A stretch of DNA of 64,000 bases from DATARH01 sp963746885 (GCA_963746885.1 CAVVDM010000004.1:62001-126000); one strand, 5' to 3'. Positions 1 through 9,482 are shown, counted from the first letter of the stretch. The notes: a model not told the origin generated them from the sequence alone. Made by a program: numbers and translations.

Positions 1-1470
1 AATGCGATGCCCGTCAGGGTTTTCTGGAAGGACAAGGATCTCGTTTACCTCGGCTGTAACGCGGGATTCGCGCGCGATGCGGGATTTTCTGCTCCAGAGG
101 ACATCGTCGGGAAAGACGATTACCAGATGGGGTGGTACGATCAGGCGGAATCGTATCGGAGCGATGACCGCCAGGTCCTCGACAGCGGCCGTTCCAAGCT
201 TCTCATCGAAGAATCCCTGACGGACGAAAACGGGAAAATCCTCTCAATTCTTACGAACAAGTTGCCTTTGCTCGCCTCAAATGGGGCGGTCGAGGGGGTG
301 CTGGGAACCTATCAGGACATCACCGAGCGCAAGGAGGCCCAACGCGCGCTGCAACGGCTCAACCGCACGCTGCGGACATTAAGTCGCGGCAACGAGGTGC
401 TGGTGCATGCCGCCAGTGAAGCGAAGCTGCTCAGCGAAATGTGCCATGTGATCGTCGATACCGGCGGCTATCGCCTGGCGTGGATCGGCGTTGCGGGACA
501 GGACGCGGAAAAGTCGATAACGCCGGTTGCCTGGGCTGGCGCGGGGGAATTCCTCAAAACATCTCGGATCACCTGGGCGGATGAGCCGTTCGGCCGCGGC
601 CCGCATGGCCGGGCGATCCGCAGCGGCCAACCGCAGGTTTCAGAAAATGTGGGTACAGACCCGAGCATGGCGCCGTGGCAGGAAGCGGCTATCGAGAGCG
701 GGTTTGCCGCCGTCGCCGCATTTCCACTCAAGGACGCGTCGGGTGTCTTCGCGGTGCTGATGATCGATGCCGCGGAAATCGGCGCCTTCGATGCCGAGGA
801 GTTGAAGCTGCTGCGGGAGCTCGCCGAGGATCTCTCCTTTGGCATCCGGGGGCTGCGCGAGCATACCGCGCATGAGGCCCTCAACCGGCGCTGGCAGACA
901 AGCCTCGAAGCCACCGTCGGGGCGATCGCCAACACCGTCGAGATGCGCGATCCCTATACCGCCGGCCACCAGCAACGTGTCGCCCGGCTTGCCGTCGCAA
1001 TGGCGCGCGAACTGGGGCTGTCGGAGCATCAGACCCAGGGGCTCTATCTCGCCGGCATCATCCACGATGTCGGCAAGATCAACATTCCGGCCGAGATTCT
1101 CAACAAGCCGGGCAAGCTCTCTAACATCGAATTACAACTGATCCATACGCATGCCCAATCGGGCTACGATATTATCAAGGGCGTCGATTTCCCGTGGCCG
1201 ATCGCCGAGATGGTCCGGCAGCATCATGAGCGGCTCGACGGGTCGGGCTATCCGCAAGGCATGAAGGGCGAGGCGATCCTGCCCGAAGCGAAGATCCTCG
1301 CCGTCGCCGACGTGGTCGAAGCGATGATGTCGCACCGGCCGTACCGCGCGGCGCTCGGAATCGAAGCGGCGCTAGCCGAGATCGAGAAGGGCAGAGGCCG
1401 CGTCTATGAGCCGGCGGCGGTCGATGCCTGCATCGCGCTGTTCCGGCAGAAAGGATTCAGTTTTGAATGA
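1..1470 (+). CDS. PAS-GAF-HD-GYP cyclic-di-GMP phosphodiesterase, N-terminus cut by window
   Basis: A cytoplasmic signalling protein likely to hydrolyse cyclic di-GMP. About 490 residues are visible. A PAS domain (about 1-110) opens with FWKDKDLVYLGCN and closes with the usual DITERK linker. A GAF domain covers about 130-285. An HD-GYP domain (about 300-480) carries the metal-binding HDVGK motif and the diagnostic HHERLDGSGYP motif, so the active site looks complete. The frame is open to the first base and the PAS begins abruptly, so upstream coding sequence (perhaps a membrane or response-regulator part) is missing. The CBS protein follows after 37 bp. The enzyme class follows from the HD-GYP family; the sensed signal is unknown. 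Confidence 0.93.
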   Translation, partial: NAMPVRVFWKDKDLVYLGCNAGFARDAGFSAPEDIVGKDDYQMGWYDQAESYRSDDRQVLDSGRSKLLIEESLTDENGKILSILTNKLPLLASNGAVEGVLGTYQDITERKEAQRALQRLNRTLRTLSRGNEVLVHAASEAKLLSEMCHVIVDTGGYRLAWIGVAGQDAEKSITPVAWAGAGEFLKTSRITWADEPFGRGPHGRAIRSGQPQVSENVGTDPSMAPWQEAAIESGFAAVAAFPLKDASGVFAVLMIDAAEIGAFDAEELKLLRELAEDLSFGIRGLREHTAHEALNRRWQTSLEATVGAIANTVEMRDPYTAGHQQRVARLAVAMARELGLSEHQTQGLYLAGIIHDVGKINIPAEILNKPGKLSNIELQLIHTHAQSGYDIIKGVDFPWPIAEMVRQHHERLDGSGYPQGMKGEAILPEAKILAVADVVEAMMSHRPYRAALGIEAALAEIEKGRGRVYEPAAVDACIALFRQKGFSFE

Positions 1471-1507
1471 AGCACGTGCAGGCAATCAACAACTGCCGGA
1501 GGAGATC

Positions 1508-1903
1508 ATGACCGAACACGCCGAGGCAGCGATCGTGCGCGACTTTACCCCGCTGATGCTGCCGCCGAGCGCGACGGTGACGACGGCAGCACGGCATATG
1601 AAGATCCGCAACGCGAGCGCGGTTCTGGTGACCGAAGGCGATGCCGTTCTTGTCGGCATTTTCACCGAACGCGATGCGGTCTGCCGTGTCCTGGCCGAGG
1701 GAAAGAACTCGGTAACAACCACGTTGGGTGAGGTAATGACCAACAATCCCAACTTCATCAGCCCACAGGACAATGCAAAAGACGTGGTGCGCTTAATGAT
1801 CGATCGGCGCTGTCGTCATTTGCCCATCGTGCAGGACGGTAGAGCCGTTGGGCTCGTTTCGCTGCTTGTTCCGGTCGAAGCGGGTTCACGAGCACCGGAA
1901 TGA
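1508..1903 (+). CDS. CBS-pair domain protein
   Basis: A 131-residue protein made almost entirely of two CBS motifs (about 10-60 and 75-125), with typical stretches such as VGIFTERDAVCRV and RCRHLPIVQDGRAVGLVS. CBS pairs bind adenine nucleotides and act as stand-alone regulators or sensors. The start is placed at the ATG that follows a GGAGGAG Shine-Dalgarno. Upstream in-frame codons run into the end of the HD-GYP gene and are probably not translated. The 37-bp spacing suggests co-transcription with the phosphodiesterase. Its partner is unknown. Confidence 0.85.
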   Translation: MTEHAEAAIVRDFTPLMLPPSATVTTAARHMKIRNASAVLVTEGDAVLVGIFTERDAVCRVLAEGKNSVTTTLGEVMTNNPNFISPQDNAKDVVRLMIDRRCRHLPIVQDGRAVGLVSLLVPVEAGSRAPE

Positions 1904-2005
1904 TTAAAAATTCGGTGCAACAATTTCCCTGGCATCGCACCGGAGCGGCTCGATGCGTAAACCGGGTCGACGCTGTCGGCGGCGATCGCCGACCTGTTTG
2001 CGTGC

Positions 2006-3298
2006 ATGATGGTTTATCGGCCGATGGCACAGATGTGGTTCCGACCGGGCCGTGATGGGCGTCGCGGCGCGGTCGCGATCATGATCGCGGTCATGATGGC
2101 TGCGCTGATCGGCTTTGTCTCGCTCGGCACCGAGATTGTGCTGCTGCTTGCAACCTCGCGCCACATGCAGTCGGCCGCCGATGCCGCGGCGCTTGCGGCG
2201 ATCACCGCGCGCCTCAGCGGGCACCCGGCCGACTATCGCCAGGAGGCCTTCGCAATCACCGCTTCAGCGGGCTTTGCCAACAACGTCGATGGTGCGAAGG
2301 TCGTGGTCAATAGCCCGCCTTTAACCGGCAACTACACGAAACCGACCGACGACGCCGTCGAGGTGTTGATTACCCAGCCGCAGACGCTGCCGCTGGCGAG
2401 CGTGATCTACAAGAAACCGTTCGTCCTGCATGCACGCGCGGTGGCACGGGGCAGCGGCGGTTCCGGATCCTGCGTACTGACGCTCGATACCGCCGAAAGT
2501 GGCTCGTTCTCAATGAACGGCAGCGCCGTCGCCAGCTTCGTCAATTGCGACCTCTCGGTCAATTCGACGTCGCCGCAAGCTGTGTCGTTGGTGGGCGGTG
2601 CGGTTGTCAACGCCGGCAACCTGTACGACGCGGGAGGATACTCGCTGTCGGGCGGCTCGGCGATCAATGCCACGATCACGACCGCGGCTCCCGCGACCGC
2701 AGACCCCTATGCCAGCCAGGTCATGCCAAACGCCGCCGGCACCTGCATCGCTGACCCCAATGTGAAGGGAACCAAGTCAATCCCGCCCGGCACCTACTGC
2801 GCGATCGGCGTGGGCACATCGAGCGGCAATTTAACCCTCACCCCGGGGGGAACCTACTTCATCAAAGGGGGTGGGGCGGGGTTAAGCGTGGGCGCCAACG
2901 CGACACTCAAGGGAACCGGGGTCACCATTGTGCTGACCGGCACCCCCAGTACAGGCTATGCGACGGTGAACATTTCGGCGGGCTCCACCGTTACCCTCAC
3001 CGCTCCCGCCTCCGGCGCCACAGCCGGCGTCGTCGGCATGGTATTTTTCCAAGACCGCAACGCACCTGCCAGCGGCACCAACACTGTCGGCGGCGGCACC
3101 AGCCTGAATATCACCGGCGCGCTTTACTTTCCCAACCAGACCCTCAGCTTCAGCGGCGGCAGCACTTCAACCGTCACATGTATCGAACTCGTCGCGCGGA
3201 AGGTGACGTTGACCGGCAACGCAGCGCTGAAAGTCGACTGCTCTGGAACCGGCGTGCTGCCGATCAGCGGTGGCGGCAATGCGACATTGATGGAGTAG
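2006..3298 (+). CDS. TadG-like Flp pilus assembly protein
   Basis: A 430-residue protein with an N-terminal TadE/G-type membrane segment. After a short basic stretch comes RRGAVAIMIAVMMAALIGFV, then the helix with SAADAAALAA that is typical of PF13400 (TadG N-terminal). The rest (about 150-430) is a Gly/Ser/Thr-rich extracellular region like the beta-rich passenger of DUF2134 proteins. TadG proteins are pseudopilin-like inner-membrane proteins of the tight-adherence pilus. The start could instead be the in-frame ATG at 2024. The next gene begins immediately after its stop, so an operon with both TadE genes is likely. Confidence 0.8.
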   Translation: MMVYRPMAQMWFRPGRDGRRGAVAIMIAVMMAALIGFVSLGTEIVLLLATSRHMQSAADAAALAAITARLSGHPADYRQEAFAITASAGFANNVDGAKVVVNSPPLTGNYTKPTDDAVEVLITQPQTLPLASVIYKKPFVLHARAVARGSGGSGSCVLTLDTAESGSFSMNGSAVASFVNCDLSVNSTSPQAVSLVGGAVVNAGNLYDAGGYSLSGGSAINATITTAAPATADPYASQVMPNAAGTCIADPNVKGTKSIPPGTYCAIGVGTSSGNLTLTPGGTYFIKGGGAGLSVGANATLKGTGVTIVLTGTPSTGYATVNISAGSTVTLTAPASGATAGVVGMVFFQDRNAPASGTNTVGGGTSLNITGALYFPNQTLSFSGGSTSTVTCIELVARKVTLTGNAALKVDCSGTGVLPISGGGNATLME

Positions 3299-3805
3299 GT
3301 GGCTCCGATGCTGCGAGACCGAGCGATAGCCGTGCGCGCTCTGGTGTACGCGTCGCCCCGCGGTGTCGCGATGGTCGAGTTCGCCCTGGCGCTGCCGATA
3401 CTGGTGTTGCTGCTGGTCGGGCTCGTCGATCTCGGGCTCGGCGCCTATCAAATGATGGAGGTTTCTGCGTCGGCGGAAGCCGGCGCCCAGTACGCCACCC
3501 GCAATCCGTGGAACCCGACCGCGATTGCGGCGGCGGTTGTCGGCGCCACCACAACCAGCGGTATCTCCGCGACCCCGGTGCCGAGCCAGATGTGCGGCTG
3601 CCCGGATGGCGGCACCATTGCCGAAGTCGCCACTTGGGATCCGATCACCGCCAAATGTGTTCCTGCCGTCACCTGTGCGAGCGGGACCGCGCCCGGAGTC
3701 TATGCCAAGGTCAGCGCCCAATTGATATATCACACTGTGCTCCCGTATCCGGAGCTGCCCAACCCGCTGACGTTGACGAGCCGGGCCTACCGCCGGCTCA
3801 AATGA
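3299..3805 (+). CDS. TadE-like pilus assembly pseudopilin (first copy)
   Basis: A 168-residue protein with the TadE signature near the N-terminus: SPRGVAMVEFALALPILVLL, where the Glu after the hydrophobic start is the conserved residue of TadE/pseudopilins. The remainder is a short periplasmic domain with several cysteines (CGCPDGG, C at about 125). The first start is a GTG directly after the stop of the upstream gene; an ATG at 3308 is the alternative. The stop overlaps the next start by 4 bp, which suggests translational coupling. The likely role is minor pseudopilin or assembly factor of the Tad machine. Confidence 0.85.
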   Translation: MAPMLRDRAIAVRALVYASPRGVAMVEFALALPILVLLLVGLVDLGLGAYQMMEVSASAEAGAQYATRNPWNPTAIAAAVVGATTTSGISATPVPSQMCGCPDGGTIAEVATWDPITAKCVPAVTCASGTAPGVYAKVSAQLIYHTVLPYPELPNPLTLTSRAYRRLK

Positions 3806-4212
3806 TGCGGGTGATCCGTCGCGGCGCGTTTGGCTGCCGCGCGCGCGAGCGCGGCGCAGCCGCCGTCGAATTCGCGATTGTCTTCCCGCTTTTAGTGCTC
3901 TTCACGTTGGGCCTCATCGGATTTGGCCGGCTGATCTGGACGCAAGCGACCCTCGATTATGCGGTGCAAGCCGCCGCCCGCTGTTACGCGCTCGGTCACG
4001 GGATTGCGCTTGCCACCTGTCAAACTGCTGCCCAGGCCCAGCAGTACGCGACCGTCAAGGCCCCGGGGCTGTCGCTCGCGATATCCGTTTTCACCGTGAC
4101 GATGCAGCCATGCGGAGCCCAGGTGACCGCAAGCTTGCCGTTCCGGTTCCTCGTGCCAGCGCTACTGCCGTATTCGCAGACGCTGCATGCCAACGCCTGT
4201 TTTCCCATTTGA
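3802..4212 (+). CDS. TadE-like pilus assembly pseudopilin (second copy)
   Basis: A 136-residue TadE-family protein. Its N-terminal motif ERGAAAVEFAIVFPLLVL has the conserved Glu followed by a hydrophobic helix. The rest is a small domain with four cysteines. The ATG overlaps the stop of the preceding TadE gene (ATGATG over TGA), the usual arrangement in tad operons. The frame is open far upstream of this ATG, but that stretch lies inside the two preceding tad genes and has no homologous content. The operon appears to stop here: a 257-bp gap holding a MITE-like repeat separates it from cpaE. Confidence 0.86.
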   Translation: MMRVIRRGAFGCRARERGAAAVEFAIVFPLLVLFTLGLIGFGRLIWTQATLDYAVQAAARCYALGHGIALATCQTAAQAQQYATVKAPGLSLAISVFTVTMQPCGAQVTASLPFRFLVPALLPYSQTLHANACFPI

Positions 4213-4469
4213 GCGCTGTCTTTAAATTTAAAAGTGCCATTGAGTCGGATCGAATCTGATTTGTGGGCGTTTGTTTCTAACCAAAGAGCACGATTGCTCT
4301 CCGTGGTATTCTTACATTTATTGTAGTCGGGCCAGAACTGGCGCCGACTGATACCGGCCTGATTTGAGGACGACTCGCGCTCGTTTTCGAGAGGCGCGCC
4401 CGGTCTAGCGTCAATGTGTCAGCGCCTATTCAGGTCGGTATGAGCAGGTTTGGAGCGAGGTCTAGCGCT
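4213..4469 (+). other. Intergenic gap between tadE and cpaE
   Basis: The first part is AT-rich with a TTTAAATTTAAA palindrome near 4220. A small hairpin AGAGCA-CGAT-TGCTCT lies at 4285-4300 but has no following T-run, so it is a weak terminator candidate. The rest is occupied by the 95-bp repeat at 4351-4445. No flp pilin gene is visible here. Confidence 0.5.
4351..4445 (+). repeat. 95-bp MITE-like repeat, left copy
   Basis: This 95-bp stretch recurs in inverted orientation at 14328-14422 with 91 of 95 bases identical by hand alignment. Its own ends form an imperfect inverted repeat (ATACCGGCCTGA at one end, ATACCGACCTGA read from the other). The centre holds a hairpin CTCG-TTTT-CGAG flanked by GC-rich arms. 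Ends with TA at the border suggest a Tc1/mariner-IS630-type MITE. The copy sits just upstream of cpaE and may supply or disturb its expression. Confidence 0.8.
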
Positions 4470-5693
4470 ATGGAAACTCCGTCGAAGGTGCTGGGCTTTT
4501 CCGCTGCGGCTCCCTCCACCCCGGCGCCGACCGCCGCGGGGACGTCAACACCGGTCGCAGTAGCCTATCTTCTCGATGCTGATTCCGAAGGGGTGGTGCG
4601 CGGCTGCTTTGCCAATCTCGGCTTCGCCAACTACGACGTCATGCGTGGCAGCATTGAAAACGCGATCGAAGAACTGCCGCGCCGCGGGTGGCCGCGTTTC
4701 CTGATTGTCGACATTAGCGGGATCGGCGATCCACTGCCGCGCATCAGTCGGCTTGCCGAAGTCTGCGACCTGGAAACCGAGGTCGTCGTCGTCGGGGAGC
4801 CCAACGACATCGTGTTATACCGCAACCTCAAGGCGAGCGGTGTCGCCGAGTATTTCTACAAGCCGCTCATCAGCAGCGTGATCAGCCACGCGCTGGGTGA
4901 GATCGCGACCGGCAACAGCAATCCACAGCCCGCGCGCAGCGGCAAATTGGTGTTCGTGCTGGGCGTTCGCGGCGGTGTCGGGGTAACCACGATCGCGACC
5001 AATCTCGCCTGGTATTTCGCCGAAGTCCGGGAGCGCCCGGTGTTGCTGCTCGACCTCGATCTATATTCCGGCGATGCGGCATTGCAGCTTGACGCACAGC
5101 CGAGCCACGCGTTGCGCGAGGGGCTCGAGGATCCCAAGCGCATTGATGAACTGTTTCTCGAACGTGGCGTCGCGATGGTGACAAGCCGTCTCGGTCTGCT
5201 CTCCGGGATGGAGTCGCTGTCTACCCGTGTGGCGCTGAACGAAGATGCCGTCATGCAGCTGCTGCAGCAAATTCTCGGCCACTATCGCTACGTGCTGGTC
5301 GACGTGCCGGGAGAGGTCGCGATGTCGTTGCCAGCCCTGCTGCACAGACCCTCCACTCTGCTGCTCGTCAGCGACGGCGGCCTCACCTGCACCCGCGAGG
5401 TTGCTCGCTGGCGCGAGTTTCTCGGGCCCAACACGCCGGACCGCACGCTGTTGCACGTGCTGAACAAGGCGCACGCGGCGGGCGCGCTGCCGGAAGAGGA
5501 AATGCTGCGGGTCATTCCCGCGCCCGATGTCTCGATCCGCTGGGACCGCGAGATCATGAGTGCTTCCGCCTTGGGCACGAAGGCCATGCAGGAGTGCCAT
5601 GCCCTTCACGAGGGCATCACGGCGTTGTCGCGGCTGCTTTCGGGTACCGCCGCCGTGGCGGATCGGTCACTTTGGAAACGGATGTTCAGCTGA
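4470..5693 (+). CDS. cpaE: CpaE/TadZ-like pilus assembly ATPase
   Basis: A protein of about 407 residues of the CpaE/TadZ family, which positions the Tad pilus machine at the cell pole. The N-terminal third (about 20-130) looks like an atypical receiver domain (VAYLLDADSEG... VVVGEPNDIVLY... EYFYKPL). The rest is a MinD/ParA-like ATPase with a deviant P-loop, RGGVGVTTIATN, and a later LVDVPGE motif. The chosen ATG follows GGAGCGAGG. An ATG at 4440 and a GTG at 4416 are in frame but lie inside the mobile 95-bp repeat, so the repeat probably inserted next to the original start. The stop overlaps the tadA start (TGATG). Confidence 0.88.
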   Translation: METPSKVLGFSAAAPSTPAPTAAGTSTPVAVAYLLDADSEGVVRGCFANLGFANYDVMRGSIENAIEELPRRGWPRFLIVDISGIGDPLPRISRLAEVCDLETEVVVVGEPNDIVLYRNLKASGVAEYFYKPLISSVISHALGEIATGNSNPQPARSGKLVFVLGVRGGVGVTTIATNLAWYFAEVRERPVLLLDLDLYSGDAALQLDAQPSHALREGLEDPKRIDELFLERGVAMVTSRLGLLSGMESLSTRVALNEDAVMQLLQQILGHYRYVLVDVPGEVAMSLPALLHRPSTLLLVSDGGLTCTREVARWREFLGPNTPDRTLLHVLNKAHAAGALPEEEMLRVIPAPDVSIRWDREIMSASALGTKAMQECHALHEGITALSRLLSGTAAVADRSLWKRMFS

Positions 5694-7057
5694 TGGGCCT
5701 ACGCCCAGTACCGCGCGGCGACGCCATCCCGGCCGGTGATGGCATTGTACCATTGCTGGCCAGCACGGTGGCCTCCGTGCTGCAATCTCAATCCAAACCG
5801 GCCGACCTGATCTACAATCAGATCCTGGCCCAGATCGATCCGGCCTTGGCGGTGCGCATGGCCCGCCCGGAACTAGCCGCTCGGGTGGAGCAGCTGGTCG
5901 CCGAGATCGCCGGCCAGCAACGGCTTCTGATGAACCAGGAGGAGCAGCAGGCGCTCGCTGCGGCGATGGTCGACGACATGATTGGGCTGGGCCCGCTCGA
6001 AGCGCTGCTGCGCGACGATTCCATCTCCGACATTTTGGTGAATGGCTCGCGCCAAATCTATGTCGAGCGGCGCGGCAAGCTCGTCCTGATCAACCTCCAG
6101 TTCCGCAATAACATGCATGTCCTTCACGTCGCGCAGCGGATTGCCTCGGCCGTTGGCCGCCGGGTCGACGAATCGAGCCCGATGCTCGACGCGCGCTTGG
6201 CCGATGGCAGCCGGGTCAATGTCGTCATCCCGCCGCTCAGCCTGAAAGGGCCGTGCATTTCGATCCGCAAATTCACCCGCAGCTTTCTCGATTTCTCCAA
6301 GCTGATCGTTTTCAAGAGCGTCTCGGCGGAACTCGCCCGGGCATTGGAAATCGCCGCGCAGTGCCGCCTCAACATCCTGATCTCCGGCGGCACCGGATCG
6401 GGCAAGACGACGCTGCTGAACGCCATGTCGAGCTTGATCTCTCCGGGAGAACGCGTCGTTACGATCGAAGACACGGCCGAACTGCAACTCCAGCAACCGC
6501 ATGTCATAACGCTCGAAACACGGCCGCCGAATATCGAGGGCAAAGGCCAGGTCTCGCAGCGCGATCTCCTGCGCAATGCGCTGCGGATGCGACCGGACCG
6601 GATCATCGTCGGCGAGGTCCGTGGCGCCGAGGCCTTCGACATGCTGCAGGCGATGAACACCGGCCATAACGGTTCGATGTCCACGGTCCATGCCAACTCC
6701 GCCCGCGACGCGCTAGCCCGCATCGAAAACATGGTGTTGATGGCCAACGTCAGCCTGCCAAGCCGGGCGATCCACGGTCAGATGGTTAGCGCCCTCGACC
6801 TCATCGTACAGGTCGAGCGTATGCGCGACGGAACCCGGCGCATCACCGAACTGAGCGAAGTCGTCGGGATGGAAGGGGAGGTTATCACCCTCGGCAATTT
6901 GTTCTTGTTCAGATACCAGGGCGAGAACCCTGACGGAACGCTGAGCGGCACGTTTGAATCGACTGGTCTGCGGCCGCGATTCCTGCCACGGCTGGAATAT
7001 TACGGACTCGCCGCAGCCTTCATGAAAGCGATCGGCGGTAAAGAGGCGGAGGGCTGA
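5693..7057 (+). CDS. tadA: TadA/CpaF type II/IV secretion ATPase
   Basis: A hexameric motor ATPase of about 454 residues that powers Tad pilus assembly at the inner membrane. Visible motifs are the Walker A GGTGSGKTT at about residue 232, an Asp box and Walker B region (RMRPDRIIVGEVRG, with the catalytic Glu), and the His box MSTVHANSARDAL, all diagnostic of CpaF. The ATG overlaps the cpaE stop by one base, and TadB begins two bases after the stop, so the four genes form a tight operon. The full length matches the family. The in-frame extension upstream of this ATG lies inside cpaE and was not used. Confidence 0.94.
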   Translation: MGLRPVPRGDAIPAGDGIVPLLASTVASVLQSQSKPADLIYNQILAQIDPALAVRMARPELAARVEQLVAEIAGQQRLLMNQEEQQALAAAMVDDMIGLGPLEALLRDDSISDILVNGSRQIYVERRGKLVLINLQFRNNMHVLHVAQRIASAVGRRVDESSPMLDARLADGSRVNVVIPPLSLKGPCISIRKFTRSFLDFSKLIVFKSVSAELARALEIAAQCRLNILISGGTGSGKTTLLNAMSSLISPGERVVTIEDTAELQLQQPHVITLETRPPNIEGKGQVSQRDLLRNALRMRPDRIIVGEVRGAEAFDMLQAMNTGHNGSMSTVHANSARDALARIENMVLMANVSLPSRAIHGQMVSALDLIVQVERMRDGTRRITELSEVVGMEGEVITLGNLFLFRYQGENPDGTLSGTFESTGLRPRFLPRLEYYGLAAAFMKAIGGKEAEG

Positions 7058-7058
7058 A

Positions 7059-8009
7059 ATGGTCGCCCTTCTCGTTGGCTTGCTTCTGCTCGTCGGCACT
7101 AGCGCCGTATTTGGAATCCTGCTGTTCGGTCGCGCACGGGAACGGGACCTCGCCCGCCGAGTGGACCTGATCATGCACGTTCCCTCGCGCAACGCATCTT
7201 CGAGTAAGCCCGCCGCCATTTCAACATGGCGATCGCGCGCTCTTGACGGGCTGCGCGCCCTGTTCGGGTTTCGAATGCGGCAGAGCTGGGGGACATCCAC
7301 CAGCCCTGTCTACCTGCTGTTAATTGGGGTTGTTGCAGCCGCTGCTGTCTGGGTGCTCACCAGAATTTTCAGTCACCTGCCCGATTATATGGCGGCTGGC
7401 GGCGGAGCCCTCGCCTTTTTTCTGCTCCCCCGCATCATCCTGATGCTGGAGCAACACCGCTCCGCCGCCCAATTCGCCGAACTGCTGCCCGATGCGATCG
7501 ACATGGTGGTGCGCATCGTGCGGGCGGGGTTGCCGATCGGCAACGCCATACGCACCGTGGGACAAGAGGCCAATCCTCCGCTCGATCGTGTGTTCGCTGC
7601 GATCGCCGACCAGACCGAGATCGGCATTCCGCTTGATCAGGCGATGGAGACCACCAGCAGCCAGATCGGTAATCCCGACTTTCGCTTTTTTGCCGTCGCG
7701 GTATCCCTGCAGCAGGCAACCGGCGGCAACTTGGCAGAGACACTGGAGACGCTCAGTCAAATTATTCGCAAGCGGCGAACGGTACGACTGAAAGCCCGGG
7801 CCGCAACTGCGGAAGTCAGGATTTCGGCAATTGTATTAGGCTCCGTCCCGTTCTTCATAACCGGTGCGCTGCTAATGGTGGCCCCCAATTATCTAAACCC
7901 ACTGTTCGCCGATCCACGCGGCAACATCATACTAGGCTTGGCAATATTTGATCTTCTCCTTGCGGGGTTCACGATGCGCGCGATGATCCGCCACAGTCTG
8001 ATGGTTTGA
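7059..8009 (+). CDS. tadB: TadB inner-membrane pilus assembly protein
   Basis: A 316-residue GspF/TadB-type membrane protein. A predicted membrane segment opens the protein (LLVGLLLLVGTSAVFGILLF), two more lie around residues 85-135, and two near the C-terminus. Between them is the cytoplasmic T2SSF domain with LPDAIDMVVRIVRAGLPIG and the QQATGGNLAETLETLSQIIR stretch typical of TadB. It forms the inner-membrane platform with TadC on which the TadA motor acts. The start lies two bases after tadA. The TadC gene follows 19 bp downstream. Confidence 0.92.
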   Translation: MVALLVGLLLLVGTSAVFGILLFGRARERDLARRVDLIMHVPSRNASSSKPAAISTWRSRALDGLRALFGFRMRQSWGTSTSPVYLLLIGVVAAAAVWVLTRIFSHLPDYMAAGGGALAFFLLPRIILMLEQHRSAAQFAELLPDAIDMVVRIVRAGLPIGNAIRTVGQEANPPLDRVFAAIADQTEIGIPLDQAMETTSSQIGNPDFRFFAVAVSLQQATGGNLAETLETLSQIIRKRRTVRLKARAATAEVRISAIVLGSVPFFITGALLMVAPNYLNPLFADPRGNIILGLAIFDLLLAGFTMRAMIRHSLMV

Positions 8010-8028
8010 TCGTTAAAAGGACCGGATT

Positions 8029-8965
8029 ATGTCGACTGAAGCCGTCGCATTCTTGATCTTTCTCGCCGCGATGACCTTCGTTGTCGGCCAATTGTGCTTT
8101 TTTGCCTATGATACGTCGACGGTCGGAAAGCGGCTCAGACATCGCGTCGATCTTCTCTTCCCGGGCCGCCTTGCCGCGGCGCAAGCGAGCAGTAGGAGCC
8201 GCACGCCCCCATCCGCGATGCCAAGCCAGCTGATGACGCTCGCGTTGCGAGGCGATGAACTCGAATTCGCCCGGCGGATCGAGCGATTTCATATCCCGGT
8301 TCGGTTCGCCGCGCGGCTGTTTTTAACATTGCGGCTGTCGAGTTGCGTCATTCTGACGATGGCCCTGATCCTGCTCGGCTATCGCTATGCCGGCATACGC
8401 ACGATGCTGAATTTGGTTGGCCTCGGCTTGGTAGGCGCGGTAATCGGCTGGCTGCTGCCTCACTTTGTCATTGGCCGGCTGGCGTTGCGCCGCAGGCGCT
8501 CCATTGCGCACGGTCTTGCCGAGGCCATCGAATTGCTCGTCATCGGGGTCGAAGCCGGACTGTCGCTGGAGGATGCTATCAACCGCATCGTCGTCGAGCT
8601 TCGAAGCTCGCAGCCCGCAATGGCGGCCGAGCTTGCATTGACCAGCGCGGATCTGAAAATTCTGCCCAGTCGCGATGATGCCCTTCACAGGTTGGCCGAA
8701 CGAGTTGGTCTGCCGAGCGTGAGTGCCATGGTCGTCACCTTGTCGCAAACTCTGCGATACGGAACACCGCTTGCCCAGGCGCTGCGCGTCGTTGCCGCGG
8801 AGTTGCGCGACGATTCCTTCGATCAAGCTCGAGGAACAGGCCAACCGAATGCCGGTCTTGCTGACCGTTCCCATGATCTTGTTCATCCTGCCGAGCTTGT
8901 TCATGATAATTGGTGGACCGGCGTTTCTGAAAATATTGGACGTGTTTCAGAATTGGCATAAATAA
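8029..8965 (+). pseudogene. tadC: TadC inner-membrane pilus assembly protein, frameshifted near the 3' end
   Basis: The second platform protein of the Tad system. Residues 1-264 are a normal TadC/T2SSF sequence with three membrane segments and the AIELLVIGVEAGLSLEDAI motif. After LRDDS the frame changes: the expected IKLEEQANRMPVLLTVPM and the C-terminal helix FILPSLFMIIGGPAFL continue in the +1 frame up to 8965, while the original frame runs on to 8961 with unrelated residues. A single extra base near 8821 (TTCGATC where TTGATC would restore the frame) explains this. Either the gene is broken or this is a sequencing indel; all functional blocks are otherwise intact. Confidence 0.82.
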
Positions 8966-9089
8966 GCTGGGGTGAATTCCATCAGAAAATAACCATGGCA
9001 TGGAAGAAGGAACTACCATGAAGGCTTATGCCTTTGCTTCCGGTGAGATCAACATTTGGTAGGCGACGGGTGGTTGGCGGGCGGCAATA

Positions 9090-9482
9090 CCGAGCAAAGA
9101 GCGGAAGGCGGCAGCTGCAGCGCGGAGATGCCGTTGGAATGGGTCGTCATCAGATAGGCCGCCCAGAACCACGTCGTCAGCGGCAATTTGGTGTGCTGCA
9201 TGACCGTGCCGGCGGTCACCGAAGTCTGCCTGCCGCAGGCGGCGCACTCCCAGGTCCATATGCCTTGGTCTGCGGTTCCCACGCCTTGGCCTTGCCGCAG
9301 CAGGGGCAGACGAACCCCTGCGGCCAGCGGGCCGCAAAGAGGTACTGCACGCAGGCCGATTTACCTGGGAAGCGACCTACTAGTGTCCCCGGATGCAGGG
9401 GGATAAGCGGTTGAGCGCAATCCTTAAGGGCACGCTTTTGGACCGCGCCGCGGTCGATGCCGACACCGCGCCGTTCCGGCAA
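9090..9482 (-). pseudogene. IS1595-family transposase N-terminal remnant
   Basis: Read on the minus strand, the sequence gives the zinc-ribbon N-terminus of an IS1595-type transposase: AARWPQGFVCPCCGKAKAWE, then in another frame TWECAACGRQTSVTAGTVM and TTWFWAAYLMTTHSNGISAL. The two parts are in different frames, with the break near 9250. The gene ends about 60 residues after the ribbon, without the catalytic domain. It is dead. It fills the gap between tadC and the diguanylate cyclase; the remaining bases of that gap show nothing recognisable. Confidence 0.75.

Noticed and set aside
3178..3801. Long open frame upstream of the second tadE start
   Set aside because: It lies wholly inside the TadG-like and first TadE genes in another frame and has an Arg-rich composition without motifs, typical of a GC-rich shadow frame.
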